A stretch of DNA of 64,000 nucleotides from Meira nashicola (GCA_001600355.1 BCJU01000002.1:3770999-3834998), one strand, 5' to 3'. Numbered from the stretch's first letter, positions 1 to 11,283 are shown. The notes: generated from the letters alone by a model not told the origin. Made by a program: numbers and translations.

Positions 1-1069
1 AAGGTTACTATAACAGAAGTGGCCTTTTTGTTCTGCTTTTTAGCTGCTACTTCTTCTTTATTGCCTGCCGCACATTCTTGCCGAAAAAGAAACAAGCTGT
101 ACATGTCAAAAGAATCAAATATTTTATATCAAAAAGCAGCTTTGGATTTACTCGAGCAAGATAATCGTTATGCATTTGCAACGGATGATTCTACTCCTTT
201 ACTCGAATGTTGGGCTTATCATCTTTTATGGTGGAATAGTATGATAAAAGTAGATTATAAAGAATCTGTTCGATTTTGCGAACAATCTTTAATTTCTGCT
301 GGAATAATGGATCTTTTTGGAAAAGCATTCGATGAAGCACGTCAAATAAGTACAAATCCAGCATTGCAATCTAGCCTCGATTCAAGCAAAATATCTTTTG
401 TGATTTTAGCATTAGATTTATTATTCTCAAATTCACGTACCAGATTTCTTTTACCTGGTTGTATTGCTGGTACCCAATTAGAATCTTTTGTTCATATTGC
501 AATGAACTCTCTTCGCCTTTGCACTTTTTTCTCTACAGCTGAAAAGGCGCTCTTTATCATTCGTGGCGAATTGACAATCTGGCTAAATCGAACCGATGAT
601 GTGATGGAAAAATTGTTTAATGGTGGAAATGGCTCAATTTCAGAAGAAATTATTTCGGTTTCCCTTAATCATATTCAATGGATTCAATGGAGATCCGCTT
701 GTATCATTACAGAATTTTCCAACTTAAAAGATTGAGATCAATAAAACATTTTTAGAAGAAAATTCAACAGCACTCTCTCCGCAAAAACAAGAAAAATTTC
801 AATGTTCACTTTGGATAAAAGATAATTTTCACATCATTCACGATTTTTTAACAGACGTAGGTATAAGCTGTCCTAGTTCAATGAATTTGACAGTTGCTTT
901 GAGCCCTATACAACTTTCATCAAGCTCAATAATTCGTTTGGATCCGTCATTGTTGGAATTATACCTGAAGATGTTATGCAGCAGAAATAATGTAGAAGAT
1001 CAAGAGAAGCTATTAGAACGAGAACAAGCTCATTCTTTTCACAATCATACTCAGATTACAGAGATGTAG
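1..1069 (+). pseudogene. Truncated copy of Zn(II)2Cys6 transcription factor (regulatory domain only)
   Basis: Paralogue of the intact factor at 49,566-51,673. The window opens inside the fungal-specific regulatory domain, so the DNA-binding region is not visible. From base 4 to about 730 the two copies align almost residue for residue (shared AHSC, LLPGCIAGTQLESF, LNRTDDV). At about 730 this copy lacks roughly 390 nt of the other copy, including its last intron, and the frame shifts, giving TGA at 733-735. Homology resumes in another frame (731-1069, shared GISCPSSMN, LDPSLLELYLK). No protein with both halves can be made without a frame change, so this is a decayed duplicate. Whether the part before base 1 still encodes zinc clusters cannot be seen. 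Confidence 0.85.
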
Positions 1070-1593
1070 AGGGTGAAAGGCAACAATTCATTTCTTTCAT
1101 AGATAGACTTATGACAATGCAACTTATTATCAAATCAACGCATACATAGGTGGTATGCGAGATAGCCGAAAGCTTAAAATGTTCGACAGATCTCTGTATA
1201 TTTTCTCATACGAAATATTGTCTTTTACCCTATCCGCGCTATCCTGCACTTTCTAGGAACGCGTGGGGTTACCTCGGTAATTGCAAAATAACCGAATAGG
1301 ATTTACAGATTGTGAGCTTACACTTCTAAAAAAGCGTCAGGGATGAATGTACTCTTATCAACTTAGATCAAGAGCCAATGCACAGATTGGGATAGATACT
1401 TTCATATAAGGTTTTTATGGAAAAGACAGCTTGCATTTAGCCATGTGACATAAATGAAAAGGTAGCTTAATTTAGGTCATTCGGACAAAGATTCGGATCC
1501 GCGTAAGAACTAATTTGAGAATTACAAAAGATAGCAAGCACATTGAGTGAATTCAGTCCTTTTCTCTCTTACTATCACCAAAATCATACCTAA
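1070..1593. other. Intergenic, nothing recognised
   Basis: About 520 bases with stops in all frames. No coding similarity, repeat or RNA gene was recognised. Confidence 0.5.
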
Positions 1594-1888
1594 CATGCAT
1601 CTTTTCACTCATTCAGAAAGACTTTCAGAGCGACCGCTTCACATTTATCCTTTTGATATTGCTGTGGAAACACATAGGCCAGTAATATGCAGCTTGACAA
1701 AAGAACAGAAAGAATTAGCAAGTGATTCAAACGATTCAAAAATTAAACAATCAATCCCTAAAAATGCAGTCTTTGTGTCAAAGAGACTTTATTCTGGCTT
1801 TTTGGAGCATGTTGGTAGGTGTATTTATGGCGGAATTGTAAACGATCCAGAACAAGCACGCAAAACGTTTATAAAAAAAAGTAACTAA
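1594..1888 (+). pseudogene. GH51 alpha-L-arabinofuranosidase N-terminal fragment
   Basis: The stretch LYSGFLEHVGRCIYGGI near the end resembles the N-terminal signature of GH51 arabinofuranosidases (Y-G-x-F-[LIV]-E-H-[LIV]-G-R-x-I-Y-x-G). The frame stops about 18 codons later at 1886-1888, while the family is usually 500 residues or more, and no catalytic barrel follows. Next is the catalase pseudogene in the same orientation. I read it as a 5' remnant of a cell-wall-degradation gene. The family call rests on one motif, so it is moderate. Confidence 0.5.
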
Positions 1889-1938
1889 TGTTGTTCTAAT
1901 TTCTTTTTCTCTTTATTCGATTGTTTTGTTTCGTTATG

Positions 1939-3642
1939 ATACAGCCCTCTTCTATGCGTGATCGTGCTGCAGCGCTTTATAGGATAGAAAGAGATAGACT
2001 AAATGGCGATACTTTTGATTCATATAAGTACTATACGTCGGCAGATGGCCGTCCGATTCCGACTCTAATAACGAGTCTAAAAATTGGTGCTTATCCTGTC
2101 TAAAGTAATATATTATTACTCGAGAAACAACAAGCATTTGATCGTATAAAAATATAAGAGCGTATTGTTTATCCTGCAGGAAGTTCTGCTTTTGATAAAT
2201 TTTCGGTAACCTATGACGTTTCTAAATTGATAAAAGCGAAACTTTTTCAACCTGGTATAGTGACGCCATGTTATACTCGTTTTAGCACTGTAACTCTTGG
2301 CCGTAAGTATCCTGATTCTACGAGAAATCCAAGAGGTTTTGCGACAAAATTTTATACACCTAACGGCAATTATGATATGGGAGGACTGAATTGGCTAATA
2401 TTTTTTGTTCGCGATCCCTGGCTAGGTCCTGACAACATCTGTTCTCAACAACGTAACCCGGCAAATTTTTTACTTGATTTCTAAGCATGGTTTGATTTCT
2501 TGGCCAACGTTCCTAAATCTATATATGCAGGTATAATGCTATTGTCCGATCACGGTACTCCGAAAGGTTGGCGTTTTATAAATAGATTTGGTTGCCATAC
2601 TTTCTCATAGGTGAATAAACAAGATGAACGTACGTTTATTAAATATCACTGGCTGAGTAAGCAAGGCACCAAAAATCTCAACATAGAAGAAGCAACTATG
2701 CTGTGCGGTCAAGATCCAGATTATACCAAACGTGATTTATGGCAACATATCGAGAAAGGTGGCAAGTATGAATAGCAATTAAATATTCAAACGATGACTG
2801 AAGAACAAGCAAACACTACTGATTTTGATCCTTTTGACGTTACAAAGGTTTGGCCAAGAGGTAAATTCCCTATGCAACCGGTAGGCACTTTAAGTTTAGA
2901 TAAAAATCCAGAAAACTATTTTCGTGACGTAGAATAAGCGGCTTTCAGTCCCGGAAGTTTAGTTCCCGGTATTGAAGCTTCGCCAGACAGTTTATTATTA
3001 TGGCGTATGTTCTTTTATAGAGATGCCTAATATCATAGACTAGGCGTCAATTTACATCAAATCCCGGTCAATTGCCCATTCATGGCAGACAATATAAATT
3101 CCGATAATGTGGATGGAGCAATGCGAGTTGATGCAAATAACAAAGGTAAACAACAATATATGCCATCTCTGATCAATGCTAAACAAGGTATAGCGATTGA
3201 GAGTAAATCGCAAGAACAGCCATTATCAATTACCTCAAACAAGAACGAAGAGTCATCTTTGCAACTTGCACGTAATACAAACAATTTTCGTCATCGTGGT
3301 CAAGAATCGGAATATGATCAAGTACGTGAATTGTGGAAAAGAGTGATGTCCGATCAAGAAAAGCAAAATACTGCAAATAATGCATCTTTCTTACTTAACA
3401 CAGTAGGTGATTTTGACGTGATCACATTATTCTTATCGCAATGTTATGCAATTTCACCAGATTATGCTGAAAAGATTCATGAACGATTAACAATGAAAGA
3501 ACAAATTCATATGGAAAACGTAAAAGAAAAAGCAAAAATTGCGCATCTTGTCAATGTTGATCAAAATCATTTGGTCGGAATTGCTAAAGAAACTTCTTTT
3601 ATGGGCATGAAAAAAATCGAATGTCCGTATAAGTTCAAGTGA
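1939..3642 (+). pseudogene. Catalase pseudogene, one open register with six in-frame stops
   Basis: One reading frame across about 1.7 kb matches haem catalases: YKYYTSADGRPIPT, RFSTVTLG with [58 protein letters not shown]. There are no indels, but stops at 2101 (TAA), 2155 (TAA), 2608 (TAG), 2773 (TAG), 2935 (TAA) and 3028 (TAA). The stops at 2935 and 3028 sit where catalases have Gln. Those at 2608 and 2773 sit where Trp is expected; the rearranged fragment near 14.9 kb still has TGG at the position matching 2608. All fit single C-to-T or G-to-A changes at CpA. The length suggests a large-subunit catalase whose C-terminal extension decays into 3643-4770. Not a functional gene as shown. Confidence 0.92.
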
Positions 3643-4337
3643 AGAATCCACAGCCCTCCCGCTGTATCTACAAAAATATAATGAATTTTATCGAACGAAA
3701 GAAAAGAACATTGTTGTCGTAGGATGATAACATAATGTTCTCTAGAATGATGGATTCCCTGCGAATACACTGAACAGTACACTTAATGTATGCACCTCTC
3801 AGAAATTTGCTTCATTTGAGAATACCCCAGCGGGACGATAGCCAAACAAAACTTAGAACTAAAGTTCGGTATTGATCTGATCGAATTGCACTTACGTGTC
3901 TCATTCTTATCATCGAGAAGACGGTAAACATTTAGATGAGATAAGAGAGCTTGGCTAGTTAAGCCTAAATGGGAGGAAAGCGCGAATTTAAAATAATAAT
4001 TGTTAACCCATGCTTCTTATAAACTCAAATCACGGTAACTGGATCATGGATATAAAAAGATAGCCATGATCGAATAAGAGCCAAAACAACGAAAAATTCA
4101 ACCGGCCTCTCCTCTGTAAGATTAAATGCTCAGACCCAAGCTTTTTTGAGAGCTTTATATACACTTGCCGTTCGAGCCGGTATAACGGAGAAGTCGAGTT
4201 CCTTAAAAAATTATACAGTCAATATTTCTAACTTGAATTGTTACACAAGCAATATTTGAATGATGATGAAAAGTACCTCTGCTTTTTAGACTAGCAGTAA
4301 CACATTCAGGTCCGACCGTAATACTAGATCCGGCGAG
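3643..4337 (+). pseudogene. Decayed 3' continuation of the catalase gene
   Basis: After the stop at 3640-3642, short stretches in shifting frames (for example SPPAVST just downstream, compare SPALS in large catalases) suggest a degraded linker and C-terminal flavodoxin-like domain. There is no continuous frame. The assignment is inference from position and weak similarity. Confidence 0.35.
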
Positions 4338-4535
4338 GTGTCTGTCGCAAAGACAGGCCAGCTCTTAAACATTTCAAATGGTGCTGCTTTGCAATTCAAC
4401 TTTCCTACAAAGGCCCGCGTATTCTATGTTGCGAAGTCACCTGTGGTCGCCTCCAGTGATTTGATCAGTAGAAGTCAAAAAGTGCTCTGTTCAATAGTGA
4501 AATCGAATGTTGTTAATACTGGTTGGATGACATAA
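4338..4535 (+). pseudogene. Conserved coding fragment, copy 1 (partner at about 15.0-15.13 kb)
   Basis: A 65-codon frame containing LLNISNGAALQF and PTKARVFYVAK. A second copy lies at 15,000-15,126. Most differences between the two copies fall on third codon positions in this + frame (AAA/AAG, CAA/CAG, ATC/ATT, AAC/AAT, TTT/TTC), the mark of a sequence once under protein-level selection. I do not recognise the family; position suggests the C-terminal part of the large catalase. It is cut off at both ends. Confidence 0.5.
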
Positions 4536-5362
4536 GCAATTATGCGCCCTGTGCATGCAAGGGCATGGTAATAATCTGCTATCTCCTATCTTATCCTATC
4601 CTATCCCTACAAAGTTTGGCGAACTAGCTTTAATTTTAGCTTACATAGCGATCACGCAAAATCAGCTCCGAGGTAATTCTTGCGGCTTCTTAGCCCATTA
4701 CTTAGCAACTGCTTCTTTAGCCAAGTTACGTACCTTTAGAAATGGAAGCGACACGTGATATGTACTTTTAGGGGGGCTTCCTCATCGACACTCCAGAATC
4801 CCAGTCTCGTAAAATTTTTCATGCATAACAGGAAAGTTTCCTCGTAAGACCAGTCCAGCGTAAAGAATAAAATTTACCGTTGCAGCATACTAGAGGCTAT
4901 GCTGACTTGAGTATAAATAGTATTTACAGACTGCATCTCGGAATACAGGAAACAATCTTTTATATTCTATAAACATTGTCCTCTTTTCGATGACCTAGCT
5001 TGATAAGCTACATTCCTGACAGTCGAAGTTGATTAAAGTCTACTAGAATCTAGGGCAGCAGCCGAGGATTATCGGCATGGTCTGTGCAAAGGCGCAATAC
5101 AACAAATGGAAAATACAAACGCGAATTGTGCTGTAATTATTTCTCTCTTTCATCCATCATCTTTCTTTATTCTAGGGGGGTCTTTTTCTGTCACAAACAG
5201 TTTTTTCAGACCCACCCGCCTCCCCTGTCATCGCGTCGCGCTCATCCAGCTGTTGTTCCGGCAACGAGCGGGAGCAGGCCAGACAGAAACGTCCAATGAC
5301 GTTGTTGCAATTAATCTGTTTTCAATCATCTTTCAACCTGACTGAGCCGTGTGATAAGACTT
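4536..5362. other. Intergenic between catalase remnant and repeat copy 1
   Basis: No convincing gene. A TATCC-rich run lies at about 4588-4612. A short match to the upstream part of the repeat (GACAGTCGAAGTTGATTAAAG) occurs near 5020-5042. It is separated from the rest of repeat copy 1 by about 320 bases that copies A and B lack, so this is either an insertion here or a deletion in the other two. Confidence 0.45.
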
Positions 5363-5572
5363 TTCAGAGAATCCGGCCGGAAACGCATTCTCATCGAACG
5401 CAATGTTTAAGCAGGGGGCGCTTAAGATTTTAGTTTCATCCATTCATTCGGATAAAGCGAAAAGGATTTTTGATCACGCTACCAGAGCGACCCACAAAGC
5501 TTGATCTCGATCATGCAGCAATTTAAAATTAAAAAAGAAAAAAAAAGGCTCAAATGGCATTCATGAAATAGC
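5363..5572. repeat. Dispersed ~200-bp repeat, copy 1
   Basis: Matches 15,775-15,972 and 61,669-61,866 at high identity (CCGGCCGGAAACGCATTCT, GGGGGCGCTTAAGATT, CATTCATTCGGATAAAGCG, GAGCGACCCACAAAG and the GATCTCGATC element). In copies A and B this unit lies about 1 kb upstream of a C2H2 gene. Here it abuts the broken 3' end of GATA copy G1, whose frame ends with a stop supplied by the repeat. Shared sequence ends at about 5572. Confidence 0.85.
5501..5513. promoter_or_regulatory. GATCGA-type 13-mer in repeat copy 1
   Basis: TTGATCTCGATCA, the exact reverse complement of the element upstream of G1 and G3. It contains GATCGA on the minus strand, which resembles the published White Collar complex consensus in Neurospora. 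Function is inference. Confidence 0.4.
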
Positions 5573-7095
5573 GTGATGAGCTTGAATATCATCACCTGCC
5601 TTGAAAATTGTGAGCGATTCGTGTTGAGCCATAGGAGGAGTCAGTGTAGGTATCAACGATGAAGACGATAGGAGGGACACTGGAAAGCCGTATTTTGGTG
5701 GTACAGTCGTGGGAAGTTGATTGCATTGTTCTGGAAAAGTAGAAGAAAAAGGTGATTTAAGGCCTCGATAAAATGTAATAGGGGAGGAAATCTGCTCATC
5801 TTTTGACCGGTCGTTGGGATCAGTCAGATGTGCCAAGAAAATATCTGCTTTATAAATAGAGAATATAGCAAATTTGATCTCTCCATGTGGAATAACAATT
5901 GCTTCCAAATCGATATCTAGACCATCTATAAGTACGTTGAATGATAAAGATTGACTTCGTTTACATGTTGTCAATTCTTCAGGGCTTGCTAATAAACTTT
6001 CTTGGAACGTTGACTGGTATGTTAAACGAGCAAATTCGTTTGCAGAATAATTGTTGCCGCTTATATAAATGTCTGAATTGGATTTGTTTCGGTCATAGTG
6101 CTGTTGTTGTTGCTGTATTGAATCAAATGTTCTTGGCGGTGGCCAGGAAAAAAGAATATTCGGTTGTGAAATATTTGATAAAATTTGAAAAATCTTTTTC
6201 GGAAAACCGTTCTAATGTCTTTCGAATATATTTGATGAAGAAGTCTCGATCATCTTTTCTGAAAAGATGTGTTCCTAAAGCTTTTGACAATTTTGATCGT
6301 TAAGCGTATTTAACATTGTCTTATAACAACCTGAACGCTGAGAATGATTATTTTTATCATCATCATTCTGCTTAGCTATACCCTCGACAGCATGAAAGAA
6401 GCATAACATCATTCTATTTCCTGTAAGCTCTAAGCGAATGTCAGTGAATTGATAATAATCGTCTTTTACTTGTGCTGAAGAATAACCAGTAAAAAAAGAT
6501 TGAGCATATCCAACTATGGACGGAACGCTTTTTATCATACATCGTAGCACCTTGCTCTTTGCTCTTCTTTCAGATGTAAATTGTGCTATTTCCATTTCTA
6601 TCCGTCTTGCTTCGTTAGGATGAATGAAATTTAGTACACTTATTCCGTTGAGTAATTGAACACTAGAATCTGATAATTGCTCCAAGGTTTGATCAAGATG
6701 AAGAATTGCTAGATTTGACTTGCTCAACTGAACACTAGGATCAGAAGATCGAATGGAAAAGATTGCCCAATCTGAAAGGGAAAAGAAATGCGTGAGATCT
6801 TGATCTTATCATGAGAAAAAAATTCCATAAACTTACAGCATACAACGTTTTCAAGAGGATTTATTCCTCTATCATTCTGTTTTCTGAATCTCAGTCTCCT
6901 TTCTTGCTCAAACATTCTTCTTTCTAAGCCAAAAAGAAATGATTTTGTAGTATTGTGAAAAGGTGTCGAACTTATTGGCCGTTGAATCTCTAATTCCTCT
7001 TTTGGTTGTTGTATAAACGGACCACAGTCCATCGGTGATGTAGTTGGAATCATTTGAAAGCTTGTTGCATGTATCATTTGCGTATTAAGATTCAA
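5561..7095 (-). pseudogene. PAS-GATA (WC-2-like) copy G1, lacking the zinc finger
   Basis: Paralogue of G3 (18,554-20,788). Exon 1 is 7095-6837, intron 6836-6772 (GTAAGT...CAG, 65 nt), exon 2 starts at 6771. The PAS region is clear ([31 protein letters not shown]). It is broken by TAG at 6275-6277 where G3 has Trp (LWQRIF) and by a second TAG about 70 nt on where G3 has Arg (RHRNGF). The frame then continues through ILFSWPPPR and IPHGEIKFA to 5561. The GATA finger and basic tail are missing, because the gene is cut at the repeat junction near 5572. It could make neither a full PAS protein nor a DNA-binding protein. Confidence 0.85.
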
Positions 7096-7870
7096 TCAGA
7101 ATTGAACGAGAAGAGATTGAGGTCGAATTAGTTACGTGAACTTTTCAATTTGTCGAGAAAAGTGACGATGACTTTTTATTCTTTGAGCCGCCTTTCTCAT
7201 ATAATCGTATATATGTTTTAATAATGGGTGGCGGACTACAGAAAAATAGATGGAATTTGATGAATGGTGAAATGGAAAAGATGATGAAAAAGCTCTTTTA
7301 TCTGTTTTCCACATATGTCTAAATCTTCTTTGCTTTTTCCGATATCTCCAAATCATTTATTGATTGTTTGAATTACCTACGAAGCTGGTATGATTCCTGC
7401 GAAAGGAGAAAGAGAAAGGGAAACTTTTTGAAAGAAAGGAAAAGGAGAAATAAATTTTGAATGTCAAAGTAACCTGTCTGAGCTTGAAGATCGCGTTTTG
7501 ACAACTTTTCGCGTTTTCACAAAGGGGAACGCAAGAAACAAAGTTTAATTGTCAGCGTCAACGGTAACTTTCTTCCATATCTTGCACAGGAATAGAAAGT
7601 GTCAAAAGGGACAAGGGTAGAGAAAATAATTGGAAAAAAGGATGATCGGACATTGACTTTATATGAAATTGAAGAATGTGTTAGCCTACGATCGCGGATC
7701 TAAAAGATTGTATTGTTCTTCTTTTTCCGATATAGTTCGTTCACATTCAAGCGTTTCGGCTCTTGTTTTACCATTTTCGTCAACGAAATCTATTGTATAG
7801 AGCATAAATTCAATTAAACAAAAGATATGCCATCATGCACTCTTATAGTTTAACTATTAAATTTGATTGG
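7096..7870 (-). promoter_or_regulatory. Upstream region of G1, shared with the G3 promoter
   Basis: No gene seen. Blocks here match 21,100-21,840 upstream of G3 in order (GTTTTCCACATATG against GTTTTCCGCATATG; a GCGTTTTGACA block; an AAATTGAAGA block). The duplication that made G1 and G3 therefore carried their promoters. Confidence 0.55.
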
Positions 7871-7883
7871 TGATCGAGATCAA
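7871..7883. promoter_or_regulatory. GATCGA-type 13-mer upstream of G1
   Basis: TGATCGAGATCAA, identical to 21,848-21,860 upstream of G3. In both places it is followed after 30-60 bases by a GGCACCAAACC block. Candidate autoregulatory site for GATA/White-Collar-like proteins (inference). Confidence 0.45.
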
Positions 7884-8860
7884 AAAAAAAAAAAAAAAAC
7901 TCGGGCTTTTAATATAATAGGCTCATTTGATCCTAATCTATAAAGGCACCAAACCTGTAAGACAGAAATAAGACTCGCAGAAAGTATATATGCAGGCGCA
8001 CACCTAACGGGCGTTAGACCGGCGTCCAAGAAATCACTTTTAAATATTTGAGTCCTTTCCATACTTTTTTCCATCTTCTCCGCATAGACTTCTCTCACTT
8101 GATGTCATTATAGGGCTCCATAATTGAACAATTGTATAAAGTCTTTCGAACGATACGTGCTTGATAGGTTTTGAAAAAGAAATAGAAATTCTAGTCTAGA
8201 TGTAGCAAGACCGAACAATGCGTTCAGACGAACAGCAAAGCATTTCTCCATCTTATCTTAACACTTCTTCAACACCTTTAAGAATTAAAACAGATTCAAG
8301 TGATAAAACAACATAAGCAGCCAAAGTTCGACATTATCATCATTCCTCCATTCAACACCATCCTATTTCAAAATCTTCTCCGGCCATATTTCCGAATTTA
8401 TCCAAAGGAGGAACATCAACATAAAATCTTGAAATCATAACACCCTTGCATACCTTTCTATCCACTTTTGACGAGCTCACTCAGACTGGATAAGTTTTTG
8501 TACTCCGAAGATTAGACTCGATCTTTGCTCGATATATAACAAGCCTGCAAAAGCGCTAAAATACTGGTTTGGCACCAGTATTTTTTTTTAAATTTTAGAA
8601 CAAAAAGACGTGATTGCTATCCAAAGCATGTGGTGAATAGAATATAGATTTCTCGTCAAACAATCGATCGTTAAGCTTTGCTTGCTCATCTCCCACTTTC
8701 AAATCAAAGGGAAAAGAACAATGACAAGAACGCAGGTACACGCTGAAAACCATCCTTTTTTTGCGATTGCATTCCGCTTCGTGCTCTATACATCAGTGAG
8801 CAGAAATTGTGATTTGATTTATAACTTTTTTTTTCATTTCTATTAGCCCTATTTCTGTGT
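7884..8860. other. Intergenic; stem-loop before a T run
   Basis: A run of A follows the 13-mer. At 8561-8581 a perfect 7-bp stem (ATACTGG / CCAGTAT) with a 7-base loop is followed by nine T residues. It looks like an intrinsic terminator or a Pol III end, but no transcript could be recognised. Otherwise empty. Confidence 0.35.
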
Positions 8861-8864
8861 CTTC

Positions 8865-9475
8865 GTTGTCTCTCTCGAATATCGTAATCCGCATGCGTTG
8901 CATAAACTTTATTTTCCAGCCGGACCTCTTCGCCATTCTGGACTTTTTGTAGTTCCACACATCGAGCACTTCATTATAGGTGAAATCATCTGACTTCTTT
9001 CTTCACTACCCTGTCTGGTGCCGTTTATTCCTGCCAATATAGCATCGGTCATTGGGGAAAAGGTCGCAGCTTCATCTGTACGTGCGGACGAATTGGCTTG
9101 TACATTATCGTTCTGTGATGAATTAAAATCGGCAACTCGTTCTGAGTTTCGATTAGAGAATGAGCTTGCTGATGAGGTTTGTGAAAATGACTGGATTGGA
9201 CCGAGTTCAGAGGTCCAATCTTCTGGTTGTTGTTGCTGTCCAGAGCTCGATGCCCAGGTGAAAGGAGATCCTTGGCCCTCATGCACTACGAGAGGATACA
9301 TTTGCTTATATCGAACATCTTCCTTTTCTAATCGATTAGGTTGATGTTCGGCAGAGTATTCTGCTTTTTCAACGAAGAAAAGTGCAAATTTAATTTCCCC
9401 ATGCAGAATGATTTTTACAAACAAGTCGAGGGCACGGGCGCAAATGTGCGAAATCCAGTTGGGGTTTCGCTTACT
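8865..9475 (-). pseudogene. PAS-GATA copy G2, 3' half only, finger interrupted by a stop
   Basis: Closest to G4. It begins abruptly at the equivalent of G4's [13 protein letters not shown] segment, so PAS and N-terminus are absent. It runs through a Gln/Ser-rich linker to the zinc finger: CSMCGTTKSPEWRRGPAGK, then TAA at 8909-8911 where other copies have Lys, then [12 protein letters not shown]. The stop lies between the two Cys pairs, so no finger is made. Upstream on the same strand, about 45 bases away, lies C2H2 copy 1: two truncated genes joined end to end. Confidence 0.8.
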
Positions 9476-9519
9476 AGGTGTAATTCTGTGTCATTCATCA
9501 TCTCCCATACGGTGAGAGG

Positions 9520-10341
9520 TCATAGGAAACTGTGGCGTACCTTTTGATGTTGTGTGCAGTTGTCACGACGAGTGAAAGTAGCGTGACAGCCTTCATGGGG
9601 ACATTGGAATGGTCTCAGACAGTCATGAATACGAGTGTGCCTTCTTGCGTGACCACTGGTGCTGAAATGTTTATTGCAGCTGGCATTAGGGCACATATAA
9701 CGCGGTTCTCCCGTACATGCTTTCGCTACGTCTGAGCGGTTAGCGGATGCAGGAGAAATGTTCGTTCTATTTATCATTTTCTTCTTCTGAGTATGATCCG
9801 CTTTGTACATTCTGACAGATGAAGTTGATCTGGAAGATGGTGTCACGCTTTCATTCGCCGAGAATGCTGCTAAATTTTGTACAGTCTTTTTGATTGAGCC
9901 ACTGGATGACTCTGTGGTTCGTCCAATTTTTGTCCCGTTGGTCGAGTCGAAATGATTGCACTCGTCTGATGAACGGGATTTTTGACTGCGAGGTGCGGGT
10001 AGATCGCCCAAAAAAGATGGCATGCAATTCCGTGTGTCTGTATCCTGCGATCGCATCTGTGATATCATTTTGTTATGTTCGAACGGATCGTTGTGAGCTG
10101 TACTCGATTCACGTTGATGACCGCAACAGGCAATTGGTGAGCCTTGTCGTAGGACCCGTCTTACATTGTTATCAATTGAAACATGACATGCACATCCGTT
10201 TGAGTTGAATGAAGAGCCTTTACCAATCGCCCTTAGGTACTTTTGATGGTCAACAGCTTCCAGAAGTGTCGTCTTGGGATTCTGCCGGCTGATTGCCAGT
10301 GCTGGGTTGTAGTGGCGTATAAATGATACCAGGTGCAACAC
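9520..10341 (-). CDS. C2H2 zinc-finger protein, copy 1
   Basis: Two C-terminal C2H2 fingers. Finger 1 is C217-x4-C222-x12-H235-x3-H239, finger 2 is C247-x4-C252-x12-H265-x4-H270, with the linker DCLRPFQ between them. All zinc ligands are present. The region before the fingers is Ser/Asn/Thr-rich and of low complexity, as in fungal repressor- or activator-type factors. The first ~30 codons overlap the SDR remnant in another frame, so the real start is probably further in; Met at 10,068 would give 182 residues. The N-terminal part does not resemble C2H2 copies A and B, so only the finger region is shared. May be expressed or a fusion relic. Confidence 0.6.
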   Translation of the reverse strand: MLHLVSFIRHYNPALAISRQNPKTTLLEAVDHQKYLRAIGKGSSFNSNGCACHVSIDNNVRRVLRQGSPIACCGHQRESSTAHNDPFEHNKMISQMRSQDTDTRNCMPSFLGDLPAPRSQKSRSSDECNHFDSTNGTKIGRTTESSSGSIKKTVQNLAAFSANESVTPSSRSTSSVRMYKADHTQKKKMINRTNISPASANRSDVAKACTGEPRYMCPNASCNKHFSTSGHARRHTRIHDCLRPFQCPHEGCHATFTRRDNCTQHQKVRHSFL

Positions 10342-11042
10342 AATTCACTCGAATGCAACGAGGGCCAAACTGCTTGGCTAAGGCACGTGTCATGGTGTGA
10401 AAACCGCCTTTCGTTGCGCTATAATCTACAAGGTTTGGATTGCCTTGATATGAAGCAACAGAGGTGGTGAGAATGATACAGGCACCACGTTGCAGATGAG
10501 GGCTAGCATATTTATCAAGGCCAACATGGCAATGTTGTTCAGCTTGAATGTTTTTTTCGCGTTTTCGAGCTCCTCAATACTTTCATAGATATGCTGCCGA
10601 GCAGCATTATTCACGAGGATGTCAAGCTGGCCAAATTCAAACATATGCCGTTCAATAACTTGCTTCCATGACGATTCACACAAAAGATCAGCTTCGATGG
10701 GGAAAAAACGCCGACCAATAGACTCGAATTGCTCTTTCAAAGTCTCAACATCTTCTTTTTCACTAGGCAGATGGACAATTGACACATCTGCCCCTTCTCT
10801 ATGGCATATAGCAAAGCAGTTGAACGACCGATACCCGAATCACCTCCAGTGATGAGCGCAACTTTATTTTCGAGCTTACTTGCACCACGATAAGCTTCCA
10901 AGAACGGCTTCCCGGACTTGTCAAAGTCTTCAACGTTTGTCGACACTGCTAATGGACGCATACGTTCTTCTAGCCCTGTCTTTTCTTGTTTCTGCGGCTG
11001 GATTGACTCCACTGGAAATGTGGTCTTTGTACCCTCCATGAT
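10250..11042 (-). pseudogene. Short-chain dehydrogenase/reductase remnant
   Basis: Classical SDR of the YhdG/GRP-like group. It starts MEGTKTTFP, has the nucleotide loop ITGGDSGIGR, then VSIVHLP, the NNAA motif (LDILVNNAARQ), the Y-x3-K catalytic pair in DYSATKGG and VNCVAPG with TPLQP. These sit in three frames. One base is missing near 10,795 in a G run (between YAIEK and GADVS), another near 10,515. The frame ends at 10,250-10,252, short of the usual C-terminal ~40 residues, where C2H2 copy 1 takes over. A 3'-truncated, frameshifted NAD(P)-dependent oxidoreductase. Confidence 0.82.
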
Positions 11043-11283
11043 GAGGTGAGCTGATAAAGCGACCGAAACAGTCAATTGTAGCTATATAGCCTAAATTGCA
11101 GTTATAGTTGTGAGAAGTACACGAGAGAGACCTTTCTATGTCTTACCGGGGCTTTTGTCATGTTTATACACTCCTTGTCGGAAAAGAAGGAGGGTCTGCG
11201 CGTAGACCCTAGACCCTGATTGGCTAGCTTTGTAGGGTCAACATAGTCAGCGTCATTGTTCTCTATCAACGTCATTGTTCTCA

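Noticed and set aside
1939..3642. In-frame TAA/TAG at Gln positions could mean a nuclear code in which UAR encodes Gln.
   Set aside because: Two of the stops replace Trp, and intact genes in the window (reductase, hydrolase, MFS, carrier, esterase) end at ordinary TAA, TAG or TGA. Mutation of a pseudogene explains all of it.
8561..8590. Stem-loop plus T run as a bacterial intrinsic terminator.
   Set aside because: The genome is eukaryotic with introns; kept only as a low-interest hairpin.
9018..9344. 108-codon + strand frame.
   Set aside because: Shadow of the G2 coding strand, which has the recognisable GATA sequence.
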